A DNA stretch of 64,000 nucleotides, from positions 84,757 to 148,756 of the forward strand of contig NZ_LMDG01000005.1 of the NCBI RefSeq assembly GCF_001426265.1. The letters run 5' to 3'. A program made the position numbers and the translations under genes. How positions within the stretch are numbered: position 1 is the stretch's first letter; each line of letters starts with the position of its first letter. Positions 50,747 to 59,446 of this stretch are shown here, in pieces. The notes beneath the pieces are model-generated. The model was not told the DNA's origin and did no database searches. It saw only the letters and a list, made by a program, of their open reading frames with translations. The stretch is from Rhizobium sp. Root1220 (lineage in GTDB: Bacteria; Pseudomonadota; Alphaproteobacteria; Rhizobiales; Rhizobiaceae).

Positions 50747-51024
50747 GCGGGAAACACACGCTCGGCCCTTGGAGCTTCCACGGAGACGAAGGTATCTTCT
50801 CTGAAAACAAGAGCGTCCTCGTGCCAACATACGAATATGACGAAGGCGTTGGCTTGTTGGTCACGACTTACGACGCCTGCCTGCTCGCCGCAGCTCCTGA
50901 TCTTTTTGAGGCGCTGAAAGCACTCTCCGCCTCGATCTTCGTTCCTGGTGATGAGCGATCGCCAGAACTGTCGACAGCAATCGAGATGACGGTAGCGGCG
51001 CTGGCGAAGGCAGGTGGCGAATGA
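50743..51024 (+). CDS. Phage protein with GPW and APDL motifs, unknown function
   Basis: 93 residues from the ATG at 50743 (ATGA-coupled). GKHTLGPWSFHGDEGIF and LLAAAPDLFEALKALSAS are the two blocks seen in many small phage proteins of unknown role. The family is widespread in phages, which supports real coding. Confidence 0.65.
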   Translation: MSGKHTLGPWSFHGDEGIFSENKSVLVPTYEYDEGVGLLVTTYDACLLAAAPDLFEALKALSASIFVPGDERSPELSTAIEMTVAALAKAGGE

Positions 51025-51230
51025 GCGGACTTTGGTGGCTAGAGCCAGGATGGAAGCAGACGTGCTGCGGCATGTGTGGCCAGAACATCTGGAACAGCGG
51101 TGGTGATCCTGATTGGGGGCTTTGCTACCCATGCTTTGAAGCACATCACCAAGAGCAAGACCGGATCAAGGAAGCCGAACAGAACATCACCGAGCAAGGG
51201 AGCTATGACGATGACGCCCTACCGTTCTGA
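51021..51230 (+). CDS. Small zinc-ribbon-like protein
   Basis: 69 residues. TCCGMCG and LCYPCFEAHH give a C-x2-C/C-x2-C ribbon; the end is acidic. It is coupled to both neighbours. Unknown role. Confidence 0.55.
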   Translation: MSGLWWLEPGWKQTCCGMCGQNIWNSGGDPDWGLCYPCFEAHHQEQDRIKEAEQNITEQGSYDDDALPF

Positions 51231-51522
51231 TTTTGCTCACCTCCACATCATCCCAACTTACAAGGGCGGAGACCCTGCACCCAAGGGCTATCTAGAATGG
51301 CACGAATGGGCTCGCGTCCAGCTTCGGGCCGGACTTCGCCAGCAAGAATGCGGGAAATGCTGCAAGTGGAAATTCCCGCAAGAACTCACAGCAGAGAAAA
51401 TACGGGTGGCGACTAAACGCAGCTTCGCTATCCGACCTGTGTGTTTCGAATGCTTCGTGTCCGGTGAAAGCCGCTCTGTTCTTGGTCTTGAACGCAACTA
51501 CGCGCAGATGGGGGAAGCGTGA
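51205..51522 (+). CDS. Small Cys-rich phage protein
   Basis: 105 residues from the ATG at 51205, overlapping the previous gene by 26 bases. CGKCCKWKFPQEL and RPVCFECFVSGESRS form a likely zinc site. The basic and aromatic context suits nucleic-acid binding. Unknown function. Confidence 0.5.
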   Translation: MTMTPYRSDFAHLHIIPTYKGGDPAPKGYLEWHEWARVQLRAGLRQQECGKCCKWKFPQELTAEKIRVATKRSFAIRPVCFECFVSGESRSVLGLERNYAQMGEA

Positions 51523-52088
51523 CGGCGGTGTCCAACACACCAGAGAAAAGAGGCGACCGCGTTTTCACGCCGGATTGGTGCGCGTCTGACATGGTTGAAT
51601 TCTTCAGGCCAACTGGCCGGATATTGGAGCCATCAAAGGGCGAAGGCGTTTTCTTGAAATATATCCCCGATTGCTTGTGGTGTGAGATCGATGAGGGTCG
51701 TGATTTCTTCGCTTGGAGCGAGCATGTCGATTGGATCATCGGAAATCCACCGTACTCAAAAACCCGAGAGTTTATGCGACATGCGTTCCGATACGCTCAA
51801 AACGTCGTTTTCCTCGTTCCCGCCAGAAACATCTTTTCGGGATACGGGACAGTAACGGAGGGCCACCAGTTCGGCGCGATGAAAAATATGCGTTGGTATG
51901 GGACAGGCTCGAAATTGGGCTTCCCGATGGGAAACGGCATTGCCGCGATCCATTGGCAGAAGGGCTATGTCGGCCAAACCAATCAGACATTCTATCAACT
52001 CGAGAAACCAGGAGAATTGGCCATGATTTCACTGACGCGACACAAGCCGTGTTTAGCCGTAGAGCCAACGGAAGGCGGTGAAGCGTGA
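51519..52088 (+). CDS. DNA N6-adenine methyltransferase-like protein
   Basis: 189 residues. ILEPSKGEGVFLKYIPD (residues 35-51) is the SAM-binding motif I and IIGNPPYS (73-80) is the catalytic NPPY motif IV of amino-methyltransferases. It is short, without a recognisable target domain, like phage-type methyltransferases. It may protect phage DNA from host restriction or modify regulation. Confidence 0.8.
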   Translation: MTAVSNTPEKRGDRVFTPDWCASDMVEFFRPTGRILEPSKGEGVFLKYIPDCLWCEIDEGRDFFAWSEHVDWIIGNPPYSKTREFMRHAFRYAQNVVFLVPARNIFSGYGTVTEGHQFGAMKNMRWYGTGSKLGFPMGNGIAAIHWQKGYVGQTNQTFYQLEKPGELAMISLTRHKPCLAVEPTEGGEA

Positions 52089-52438
52089 GCGAAGAACTAA
52101 AGGAAGTAGCCAAGTCTCTTTTGGAGCGCTGGGACGAATTTGAAGCGTCATATGGCAACCAAGAGGAAGCGTATTACAAGCTGGCAAAATATGCCCGTAA
52201 CGATTGGGAGCGCCTCCGCACTGCCCTCACCACCCCAACGGAAGGCGTGACACCCAATGAACCACCCGCACCCGTCCTAGATGAGGTGGTGAAGCTGCGG
52301 GAGGCGCTGGAGGATCTGCTCGCTTTGAACGATAGCCATAGCCCGTTCCTTGGTGAGATCGGCAGAGACCGGATCGACCGCGCATGGGACACAGCCCGCG
52401 CCGCTCTACTCGATCGTAAGGAGGGCGGAAGCAAATGA
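52085..52438 (+). CDS. Phage protein of unknown function
   Basis: 117 residues. LKEVAKSLLERWDEFEASYG and LDEVVKLREALEDLLALNDS. It is helical with coiled-coil character, in the same operon and coupled at both ends. A family was not recognised. Confidence 0.5.
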   Translation: MSEELKEVAKSLLERWDEFEASYGNQEEAYYKLAKYARNDWERLRTALTTPTEGVTPNEPPAPVLDEVVKLREALEDLLALNDSHSPFLGEIGRDRIDRAWDTARAALLDRKEGGSK

Positions 52439-52746
52439 GCGCAGAACTAAACGACGTTGAATGGTGCGTTCTGGATTTGCTGCTGCGCTCCAAGCGCAAG
52501 GGCGTCTCTCGCGTCAACCGCATGGAGCTGATGCGAACCGATGCTATTCCCGATGGCGTGAAAATAAAGCTCGTATTCACCGCGCTCCTCATGGCCAACG
52601 GGCCGCTCGTTCGGATGCATGGCGAGCATGACTTTTCGATTACGGATGAAGGCGAGAGGGTTTTTCTCGAAAGGTTCGCGAAGCCAACCTCGGTAGCGGA
52701 CGTGATCATAGCCTTGCCAGATAGATCCGCGGGGGCGATTCAATGA
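52435..52746 (+). CDS. Phage protein of unknown function, winged-helix-like
   Basis: 103 residues. DVEWCVLDLLLRSKRKGVSR and RMHGEHDFSITDEGERVFLE read like a small winged helix with the family-like T-D-E-G wing. It lies next to the excisionase. A regulatory role is possible but not shown. Confidence 0.5.
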   Translation: MSAELNDVEWCVLDLLLRSKRKGVSRVNRMELMRTDAIPDGVKIKLVFTALLMANGPLVRMHGEHDFSITDEGERVFLERFAKPTSVADVIIALPDRSAGAIQ

Positions 52747-53177
52747 ATGCCGGACCTGTGGATAACATACTAAGCCAGATGATCCAGCACGATCAGGCCT
52801 TGGAGGAATACCCTTTCCTAAGCGCTCAGATATTGAATCGTTGGCGCCGTGACGGCAAGGTGCGTTTCTTCAAGGGGAAAGAGGGGAAGGTCAGCTATCC
52901 GCGTTCGGATCTGAACGATGCCCTGATAAAGGAAATGGAATGCGGCGAGACCGAGGACCAAAGGGACTTTGGGAGTACAAGGACCAGTGGATCGGCACCG
53001 AGCCCGGTCGCAACGGCTTCTACCGATACTGGTACGATGACGGAAGCGGACGCGTTAAGAGAAAAGCTTTGGCTGCAATCGATCTCGAAGCGGCCAAAGA
53101 AGAACTTATCGCCATCCTCGGCGCACCTATCCCGTCGACCCGCGACCCAAGAGAAGTCTATCTCTTCGACGTCCTGA
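52743..53177 (+). CDS. Excisionase-like HTH protein overlapping the integrase gene
   Basis: 144 residues if the whole frame is used. Residues 19-60 (ALEEYPFLSAQILNRWRRDG, KVRFFKGKEGKVSYPRSDL) are a MerR/Xis-type winged HTH. The last 80 residues are Ser/Thr-rich and lie in the overlap with the integrase (238 bp). The N-terminal part is likely functional; the tail may be real or the protein may be shorter by sequence change. It sits in the usual Xis place. Confidence 0.6.
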   Translation: MNAGPVDNILSQMIQHDQALEEYPFLSAQILNRWRRDGKVRFFKGKEGKVSYPRSDLNDALIKEMECGETEDQRDFGSTRTSGSAPSPVATASTDTGTMTEADALREKLWLQSISKRPKKNLSPSSAHLSRRPATQEKSISSTS

Positions 53178-54193
53178 AGCACTATCAGGATCACTATGCA
53201 GAGCCGAAGGGCTACAAGCAGATGGCGGCGGTACGGCGAGCTTCGGAGCTTGTCTACGCCGCCTTTAAATCGTTTATGGGGGCGCCGAAGGTCGCAGACC
53301 TCACCCGGCTTAATCAACGCCGTGTGTGGGCCCATATGGCCTCAGAGAGCGGCTTGGGCGCCAAATCCATAATGACCTACATGATTGCAGTTCGCGCCGC
53401 TGTGCACTACGCGTCTGTGCCTCAGTTGATCATGATCGCCGAGGAAGAAGTCGAGGTCCAGATGCTCGACGCTCCGATTGCCATCTTCTGTAATCAGGAG
53501 GAAATCGCCGAACACATCGGCGGTGAAGTGTCCCGGCCTCGCGAGTTCATCCCGACGTTTCAGGATCTGGGCCGCTGGATAGACGCGATCGAGGAGGAAG
53601 ACGATTTCCGCTTCGTGATGATCATGCTCAACACGTGCGCTCGAAACGAAGCTATATTCGACCTCCGTCTCTCCAAGCAGGCGAACTACGAGTTCGGGAC
53701 GCTCGATCTCAATCCAATCGGCAGACGGCAGACGAAGAAGCGCCGGCCAGTTATCCGGATGACGACAAACCTTGCCGCCTGGTTCACGCATTGGGGAGAT
53801 GACAAGCCGATACGGCAGTATCAGGACACGGTTGAAAAGCGCCTGAACAAGATCGGGAAGCCTACGGTAGATGATGAGGGGGTGACCGATATCGGTCTCG
53901 GCATGCCAGAGATGACATGCTACACGCTGCGGCACTTCATGGCGACGAACATGCGCCGTGCATCGTTCCCTGTCTCCAAGGAGCAGCGGTCGAAGTGGCT
54001 GGGCCACTCGGTCAACGAAGGATCGAAGACCACAGACTGGTATGAGAAGTTCGATCCGGACTACCTCGAAGAGCCCATGCGTGCTACCGAGGAAATCATC
54101 ACCAAACTGCAGAAGCACACCAAGCGGAAGCTGTTTGCGCCTAAGACGAAATCAAGCGGCAAGGTGCGGGTGATCGACGGCGGGAAACTGTGA
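52940..54193 (+). CDS. Tyrosine recombinase integrase
   Basis: 417 residues; AAGGAA lies 6 bases before the ATG. The N-terminal arm region is followed by a SAM-like domain and the catalytic core: Arg235 (NTCARNEAIFDLR), Arg331/His332 (YTLRHFMATN), His356 (WLGHS) and probable Tyr368 (TTDWYEKF). The usual His of the HxxR box is Thr (TLRH). It integrates at the tRNA-Pro 3' end; attR is 97 bases downstream, as expected when int borders attP. Confidence 0.9.
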   Translation: MRRDRGPKGLWEYKDQWIGTEPGRNGFYRYWYDDGSGRVKRKALAAIDLEAAKEELIAILGAPIPSTRDPREVYLFDVLKHYQDHYAEPKGYKQMAAVRRASELVYAAFKSFMGAPKVADLTRLNQRRVWAHMASESGLGAKSIMTYMIAVRAAVHYASVPQLIMIAEEEVEVQMLDAPIAIFCNQEEIAEHIGGEVSRPREFIPTFQDLGRWIDAIEEEDDFRFVMIMLNTCARNEAIFDLRLSKQANYEFGTLDLNPIGRRQTKKRRPVIRMTTNLAAWFTHWGDDKPIRQYQDTVEKRLNKIGKPTVDDEGVTDIGLGMPEMTCYTLRHFMATNMRRASFPVSKEQRSKWLGHSVNEGSKTTDWYEKFDPDYLEEPMRATEEIITKLQKHTKRKLFAPKTKSSGKVRVIDGGKL

Positions 54194-54290
54194 GAGTCGT
54201 GTGGGAGTAGAACCGCTTTGTTCCCGCGAAGTTCCGAAATGTTCTCATCCGGTTTTCTCGGGAATATAGGCTTTTTGGAGCCAAGAGTGC

Positions 54291-54340
54291 GGTTTGGGAC
54301 CAGAGGGTCGGGAGTTCGAATCTCTCCACTCCGACCACCG
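54291..54340 (+). repeat. attR core (50 bp)
   Basis: Perfect copy of 3190-3239, the 3' end of tRNA-Pro without the 5' half. It marks the right prophage end. Confidence 0.95.
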
Positions 54341-54464
54341 CCTTCCCTTACGGGCCAAGGCTTCAAGCAAACGCTTGAATAAATGCCCAAAGTTACCGCC
54401 AACGGAATCGCCAACAATAGGTTGGACGCGAATGCGCCGGCGGTAGCAAAGCCGTCGAGATTGA

Positions 54465-54523
54465 TGGCGCATTCCGCAGGAGTCGAACCTGCGCCGTTCG
54501 CGTTCGAAGCGCGGCGCTCTTCG
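54465..54523 (-). pseudogene. 3' fragment of a tRNA-Arg-like gene (anticodon TCG)
   Basis: On the minus strand: GTCGAAGAGCGCCGCG, anticodon loop CTTCGAA, then CGCGAACGGCGCAGG, T-loop TTCGACT, CCTGC and an acceptor-like GGAATGCG-CCA. A matching 5' acceptor (GCATTCC) is absent, so it is truncated. It may be the att remnant of an older element. Confidence 0.45.
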
Positions 54524-54673
54524 ACGTGTACAAAGACAAGCTGGCCGCCTTCCAACCTGTAGTCCGCGGCCGCAACGCTATTCGAGTTTCGACGGATTGT
54601 CCGTGACCTTTACGTCCATTGCGTTGCCTGGTGACCGTGCACCACTTTCAACGGCAGGATATTTCAAGCGCGT

Positions 54674-54853
54674 CTAACGGTCATCTAAACGAAGGTTTGC
54701 ATCCACCACCTCTGCCGCAGGTAAGAAGACTGTCACAGTAGCTCCATTAGCTCCGCTTTCAGCGGTGATCGCCCCCCGATTAGAAACGATCGAGCGGCAT
54801 ATCGCCAGGCCGAGTCCGGGTTGATGACCCGCTTCACTCCCGGGTTGGACGGT
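54674..54853 (-). pseudogene. C-terminal remnant of a sensor histidine kinase
   Basis: Translating the minus strand gives GHQPGLGLAICRSIVSNRGA and ITAESGANGATVTVFLPA, the G2 box and end of a HATPase_c domain, then a stop. The upstream frame is stopped at once, so only the end remains. This is part of a debris zone between attR and the next intact gene. Confidence 0.65.
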
Positions 54854-54856
54854 ACG

Positions 54857-55349
54857 TCAAGCACCTCGGCTTGCAGCGCAACCTTTCACAGATGTCAGAA
54901 CGATCATCAAGAGTTCGATCAGCGTCTTCGAGGCAATGAACGATATCCGCAACAACAGGTCGCTGGCACATGACAATCTGAGTTGATTGATCCCGACGAA
55001 CCGAGATTGATCTTCGATAGCGTGACCGCCATCCTTCGCTACATCAAATCCGTCTTTGGTCGGCAGTTCGAAGACTAGCAGCGGCGACGTAAACGTTGCA
55101 TCGCCGACTTCTATTTCAAGCTCACTCGGGCTACCACAATTCATGCCGCAATTGGAAAGCGATGGTTGTCGTGCGGCGTGCATGTCCAAAACAAACGCTT
55201 CAACTCCCACCACATCCTGGGGTGCTGGCACATTCCGCTTGTCTGCCGTGCCATCGCGGACCGGGCCGATAGAATCGATTTTGCGCCCCTCCCACCATCA
55301 AGGCGCGGCGAGACAGATCGATAGCATCGGATTTTGTACGTCCTGTCAT
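54857..55349 (-). pseudogene. Decayed gene with twin-arginine-like start
   Basis: From the ATG at 55349, the frame begins MTGRTKSDAIDLSRRALMVG (a Tat-like SRRxLMVG) but breaks soon after. A second frame is open to 54857 (124 residues) without a recognisable domain. It follows the broken cupin in the same direction. Low certainty. Confidence 0.3.
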
Positions 55350-55371
55350 GACACGTACTCCTTCTTGCTGA

Positions 55372-55753
55372 CTACTTTACTGGTTCCACGAGCTTCGCAT
55401 TGCTCGTGACAACGTAAGTTGCGAGCTCAGAGGCCTTGCCATTCCCAACATTTCGCGCCGAGTGTGGAACGCCATCCGGTATGAAGAGGGATTGTCCTGC
55501 CTTGAGGGTAACGGCCTCCCTGCCTTCGAGCTTATATTCCAGATGACGTATGCGACCTCCTCGCCTGGGTGCTTGTGGTTTGCCGCGAACGCGCCTGGGT
55601 CGAAATCGACGCGAACTTGGACAACATCCTTGTTCGGAACGCTGATTTGGTTCTTTACGAGATCGGTACGACGAATTTCTGGCTCAGCCTGTGCGGGCTG
55701 AAGTTGAAAGCGGCGGCCAGAAGAGCCGCAGGAACCATGAACCGAGCACTCAT
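55372..55753 (-). pseudogene. Cupin-domain protein, two frameshifts
   Basis: A signal-like start MSARFMVPAALLAAAF (from 55753) is followed in another frame by EIRRTDLVKNQISVPNKDVV and FAANHKHPGEEVAYVI, the first cupin motif. In a further frame come LEYKLEGREAVTLKAGQSLF and IPDGVPHSARNVGNGKASEL, the second motif, to a stop at 55372. About ten bases seem deleted near 55540. It is therefore a pseudogene of a secreted cupin_2 protein. Confidence 0.75.
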
Positions 55754-55925
55754 TGGTATTACTCCTTCGTTGATGACAACAGAGGCGATAAAGCCCTGCT
55801 TGTCCTTCAAGATGGTGGCCTTTGGTATCGCTTGTGTTTTCCAAACCGGCTATATTGTAACAGATCGTCCGCCCTTCCCCGTTGAATACAATACGATACA
55901 AAAAGCCTCGAAAACTGATTGACCG

Positions 55926-55937
55926 AATGTTGCATAT
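55926..55937 (+). promoter_or_regulatory. AATGTTGCATAT motif before the hydrolase gene (candidate MarR site)
   Basis: Exact reverse-complement match to 57465-57476. It overlaps the palindrome TGCATATGCA at 55931-55940, about 70 bases before the hydrolase ATG. Confidence 0.5.
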
Positions 55938-56004
55938 GCATCATATAGACCACACTCGAAATTGCTCAGCGTCCGCTAACGCGAAAGCCAAAAGGAGACC
56001 TGAA

Positions 56005-56946
56005 ATGTTGAAATACTCCATGCCGCTCTTCTTCGCGATCGCGGTGAACGCCCCGGCAACCGTTGGAGCCGGCGCGGCGTTCGCAGCCGATAGTACCGAA
56101 ATCAGTTACATTGATGTCACGCCCGATATCACCCTTCGGCGCATGGTCGCCGGCGTCCCGAACCAGAAAGGCACGATACTTTTCCTGCACGGTTTCCCCG
56201 AAACATTACTGGTCTGGAAGCATATCGCCACCGAACTGGCGGAAGACTATGAGGTTCACGCCATAGATTGGCCAGGCTATGGCCTGTCATCGCGTCCCGC
56301 GCCGTCAAAATTTTCCTACTCGCCGCGCGCCTACGCCGATATCCTCACAGCTTATATCAACGCTGCCGGCATTGATCGCTCGAAGCTAACGATCTACGCG
56401 ACCGATATCGGGTCGCTTCCAGCGCTTTTGGCTGCTCTCGAAGACCCAGGCATTGCAGGGAAGATAGTCGTAGGAGACTTTGCGCCCCTTGATCGACCTT
56501 CTTACATGTACGAAACACTTCAAAATCTGAAGAACGAACCTAGCGCTACGAAGACGCGTGCATACATGAACCAAACCAGCGCGGAGATTCTGGCGAACGC
56601 ATATCGGCGCGGTCTTTCTCTCGAGAAACAGTTTGATCTACCGACAGATGTCCTGAGCGACATGGCGGAGGGATGGAGTCATGGTGACATCACGTCCGCA
56701 GATGCATTCTATCACTACTATTCCCACTTTACACGAGACCAGACTTACCTCGAGGCACACTTGGACGATCTCAAGACGCCCGTTAAAGTCGTCTGGGGCG
56801 AGGACGACTTCTACATCAAGAAGGCCATGGGTGAGGAGTTCGCGCAGCGTATTGGCGCGCCTCTGACCCTCTTGCAAGGCGTCGGCCACTACCCACACCT
56901 GCAGACACCGCAAGATACGGTCGCGGAAATCCGCGGGACGAACTAG
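56005..56946 (+). CDS. Exported alpha/beta hydrolase, epoxide hydrolase/dehalogenase type
   Basis: 313 residues from the ATG at 56005 (AAAGGAGA site). A Sec-type signal (about 1-28, ending AGAAFAAD) precedes the fold. LHGFPE (61-66) is the oxyanion motif. The nucleophile elbow is YATDIGS with Asp134, so an Asp nucleophile as in epoxide hydrolases and haloalkane dehalogenases. The acid is in VWGEDDFY and the base is His in VGHYPH. The substrate is unknown. A putative MarR motif lies upstream. Confidence 0.85.
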   Translation: MLKYSMPLFFAIAVNAPATVGAGAAFAADSTEISYIDVTPDITLRRMVAGVPNQKGTILFLHGFPETLLVWKHIATELAEDYEVHAIDWPGYGLSSRPAPSKFSYSPRAYADILTAYINAAGIDRSKLTIYATDIGSLPALLAALEDPGIAGKIVVGDFAPLDRPSYMYETLQNLKNEPSATKTRAYMNQTSAEILANAYRRGLSLEKQFDLPTDVLSDMAEGWSHGDITSADAFYHYYSHFTRDQTYLEAHLDDLKTPVKVVWGEDDFYIKKAMGEEFAQRIGAPLTLLQGVGHYPHLQTPQDTVAEIRGTN

Positions 56947-56961
56947 GGGCCCTCCCGACCG

Positions 56962-57426
56962 TTAGATCGACTCCCCTTGTCCGGAAAGGCTTTGTGCTAT
57001 TTGCAGGATCGCTTTCGCACCGTTTTTGCCCACAAGTCGCGTCGCCTTGCGCTGGGCCTCGCGCCAATCGGGACCCGCCGCGTTGAGCAGCTCTTTGCCG
57101 GCAGAAGAGATTACAACGGGGCGGCTACGGCCACCCTCCGTCGGAACCTCCTCGATCCAGCCTTCCTTGAGCAGCGGTGCAAGGTTCCTTGTCAACGTCG
57201 TTCTATCCTGGAAGTTTGCGCGACCGATTTCAGATCGGCTGGCACCTCCCAGCTTCGCAATGATGATGAGCATGGAGAACTGGGAAGCAGTCAAACCGTG
57301 CTTGCGCATCTCCTGATCATAGATGTTTGTGACGACGCGAGAAATGCGCCTTGCCCTGGTCATCAAGCAGCCAGACACGACTTCGGCAACGATTTCTAAT
57401 TCGGGATCAAATTGCTCATACATCAT
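56962..57426 (-). CDS. MarR-family transcriptional regulator
   Basis: 154 residues from one of adjacent Met codons (57426). The winged HTH has ASQFSMLIIIAKLGGASRSE and NFQDRTTLTRNLAPLLKEGW. MarR proteins sense phenolic or oxidising compounds. It is convergent with the hydrolase gene and divergent from the VOC gene; shared motifs suggest control of both. Confidence 0.87.
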   Translation of the reverse strand: MMYEQFDPELEIVAEVVSGCLMTRARRISRVVTNIYDQEMRKHGLTASQFSMLIIIAKLGGASRSEIGRANFQDRTTLTRNLAPLLKEGWIEEVPTEGGRSRPVVISSAGKELLNAAGPDWREAQRKATRLVGKNGAKAILQIAQSLSGQGESI

Positions 57427-57464
57427 GCTGCCTCGCAATCACCAGAGAACGACCCACGTAGTGT

Positions 57465-57476
57465 ATATGCAACATT
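57465..57476 (-). promoter_or_regulatory. ATATGCAACATT motif in the MarR/VOC gap (candidate MarR site)
   Basis: Exact inverse of 55926-55937, 39 bases before the MarR start codon. Confidence 0.5.
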
Positions 57477-57610
57477 CAGTCAATACTCTGCATGGATGCG
57501 GAAACTCTTCAAGGTAGTGACCGTAACGCCGTTGGGTGGAACTCGGTGCCTTGGAGCCACCGGCCGCAAAAAGATGCGGCTTTCAATCAAGACTGAAAGG
57601 AAGAAATGAA

Positions 57611-58051
57611 ATGAACGACACAGTAATCAGCAACTCAACCGCTAAACTGGATAAAGTCCGCAGCTTGCCAGGCCATACCACCGTGGGCGCGAATAACTTG
57701 GAGGTTGCTTCCGACTTCTATGACAAATTGCTTGCCTTGTTCGGTATCGGGCGTGTCCTGGTTCAACCCGGTCGCGCCATCTACTACGGACACAAGACCC
57801 TGGAGTTCGGAATCATCAAACCGTTCGATGGAGAGCTGGCTACCGTCGGAAACGGTGGGATGGTTGCATTCGAGGCGCGCTCCCGCGCTCATGTTAAGGA
57901 AGTCCACGCGACGGCCCTAAGGCTTGGCGGTGAGGACGAAGGGGCTCCGGGTCCCCGAGGCGAGAATGGTTCGGACCCCTTTTGCGCCTACTTCCGTGAT
58001 CCCGAAGGCAACAAATTTCTCGTTTACCGCGCAGGACCTGACGAAAACTAA
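57611..58051 (+). CDS. VOC-family (glyoxalase/bleomycin-resistance-like) protein
   Basis: 146 residues from the ATG at 57611. GHTTVGANNLEVASDFYDKL and SDPFCAYFRDPEGNKFLVYR are the two VOC ends. Probable metal ligands are His (GHTT) and Glu near DPEGNK. It may detoxify an electrophile; substrate unknown. It is divergent from MarR. Confidence 0.85.
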   Translation: MNDTVISNSTAKLDKVRSLPGHTTVGANNLEVASDFYDKLLALFGIGRVLVQPGRAIYYGHKTLEFGIIKPFDGELATVGNGGMVAFEARSRAHVKEVHATALRLGGEDEGAPGPRGENGSDPFCAYFRDPEGNKFLVYRAGPDEN

Positions 58052-58156
58052 TCTCCAGTCCAGCGGGAGGTGCAGGAACTGCCCCTCCCGGCACGCACCG
58101 GCGTTGTAGTGCTACCCACTTTCATCGTAAAATATAGGAAGACCGGAGTATAGATT

Positions 58157-59377
58157 ATGGCATTTCAATCACAAGCTCGTGGTCCACTGTTCGAGCCGCT
58201 TTCTTTGCCGTGCGGTTTGAAGTTGAAAAACCGGATTGCGAAGTCAGCCATGTCCGATTCATTGGGGGATGGCACGGGGCATCCGACCACCGCGCAAATG
58301 AGATTGTACGAACGTTGGGCCGACGGCGGGATTGCCGTGTCTATAATTGGCGAGGTGCAGCTGACATCAGGTTACGCCGAGAACCCGGGGAATCTGGTAC
58401 TGAACGACGCATCGGACCTTGATCGGTTTCATCAACTTGCCCGTCACGGTGGCGGAAACGGTACGAGTTTGTGGCTACAACTTGGCCACGCGGGAGCCCT
58501 CGCGTACGGACCGACGAGTATCCCCAAAGGACCAAGTCATTTCGACCTGCCCGGGCTGCGTTGCTTGGAAATAACATCTGGGGAGATACGTCAACTACCC
58601 TCTCTCTATGCGACGACAGCCCAGCTGGCTCAACAGGCTGGCTTCGGCGGCGTCCAAATCCACGCTGCACATGGCTTTCTTCTCGGCCAGTTTCTTTCGC
58701 CTTTATTCAACAGGCGTGTCGACAATTACGGCGGCGACATCGAGAACCGAATGCGGCTGTTGCTGGAAGTAATTGATGCGACCCGTGACGCTGTTGGGTC
58801 CAATTTTCCGATCGCGGTGAAGTTAAACTCAACCGACGAGCTTGAAGGCGGGTTCGATGACGAGGAGGCTCTCGACGTGGCAGCGGCGTTGGACCGCACC
58901 TCCGTCGACCTTATTGACATCAGTGGCGGGACCTACTTTCCCGGCGCAAAATCAGCCTCCGACAGGTCTGGGCGTGGACCTTACTTCCTCGATTTCGCAC
59001 GACGTGCCCGTGATGTTACGACCATACCCCTTATGCTGACTGGGGGCTTCAAGACTCGGTCCCAAGCCGAAGATGCGGTGGCAAGCGGTGCAATCGACAT
59101 CGTAGGTCTGGCGCGTCCTCTCGTCATCGAACCGGCGCTACCCAATCTCTGGCAGGAGAAAGTGAAGTCGGAACCGGTCTTCCCCAGATTTGCGGATAGC
59201 CCTGAAGGTGGGGTTACAGCTTGGTACACGATGCGTGTGGCTGACATTGCCGCCGATAGCGAGACGATCGAGTTCGGCGAACTCGAAAAGGCAATCGCAG
59301 ACTACAAGGATCGAGACACCGCTCGAACGAAAACCTGGATTGCGCATTTTGGAAAGCATGCCACCGGCAACAGCTAA
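58157..59377 (+). CDS. Old Yellow Enzyme-family NADH:flavin oxidoreductase
   Basis: 406 residues. LFEPLSLPCGLKLKNRIAKS is the family start. GFGGVQIHAAHGFLLGQFLS then PLFNRRVDNYGG is the classical barrel motif. FMN-binding LMLTGGFKTRSQAEDAVASG lies near the end. It reduces activated C=C or nitro groups with NAD(P)H. It follows the VOC gene and fits a stress/xenobiotic cluster. Confidence 0.92.
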   Translation: MAFQSQARGPLFEPLSLPCGLKLKNRIAKSAMSDSLGDGTGHPTTAQMRLYERWADGGIAVSIIGEVQLTSGYAENPGNLVLNDASDLDRFHQLARHGGGNGTSLWLQLGHAGALAYGPTSIPKGPSHFDLPGLRCLEITSGEIRQLPSLYATTAQLAQQAGFGGVQIHAAHGFLLGQFLSPLFNRRVDNYGGDIENRMRLLLEVIDATRDAVGSNFPIAVKLNSTDELEGGFDDEEALDVAAALDRTSVDLIDISGGTYFPGAKSASDRSGRGPYFLDFARRARDVTTIPLMLTGGFKTRSQAEDAVASGAIDIVGLARPLVIEPALPNLWQEKVKSEPVFPRFADSPEGGVTAWYTMRVADIAADSETIEFGELEKAIADYKDRDTARTKTWIAHFGKHATGNS

Positions 59378-59446
59378 AGCACCAACAATGCCGTCACGCT
59401 GCGCCTCGAGCGGCAGACCGTTCCGGCAAGTTGTCACTACGTCCGC

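Noticed and set aside
54141..54575. Minus-strand frames crossing attR (one with GVERFELPTLWSQT)
   Set aside because: This peptide is the usual artefact of translating tRNA-Pro 3' ends on the reverse strand.
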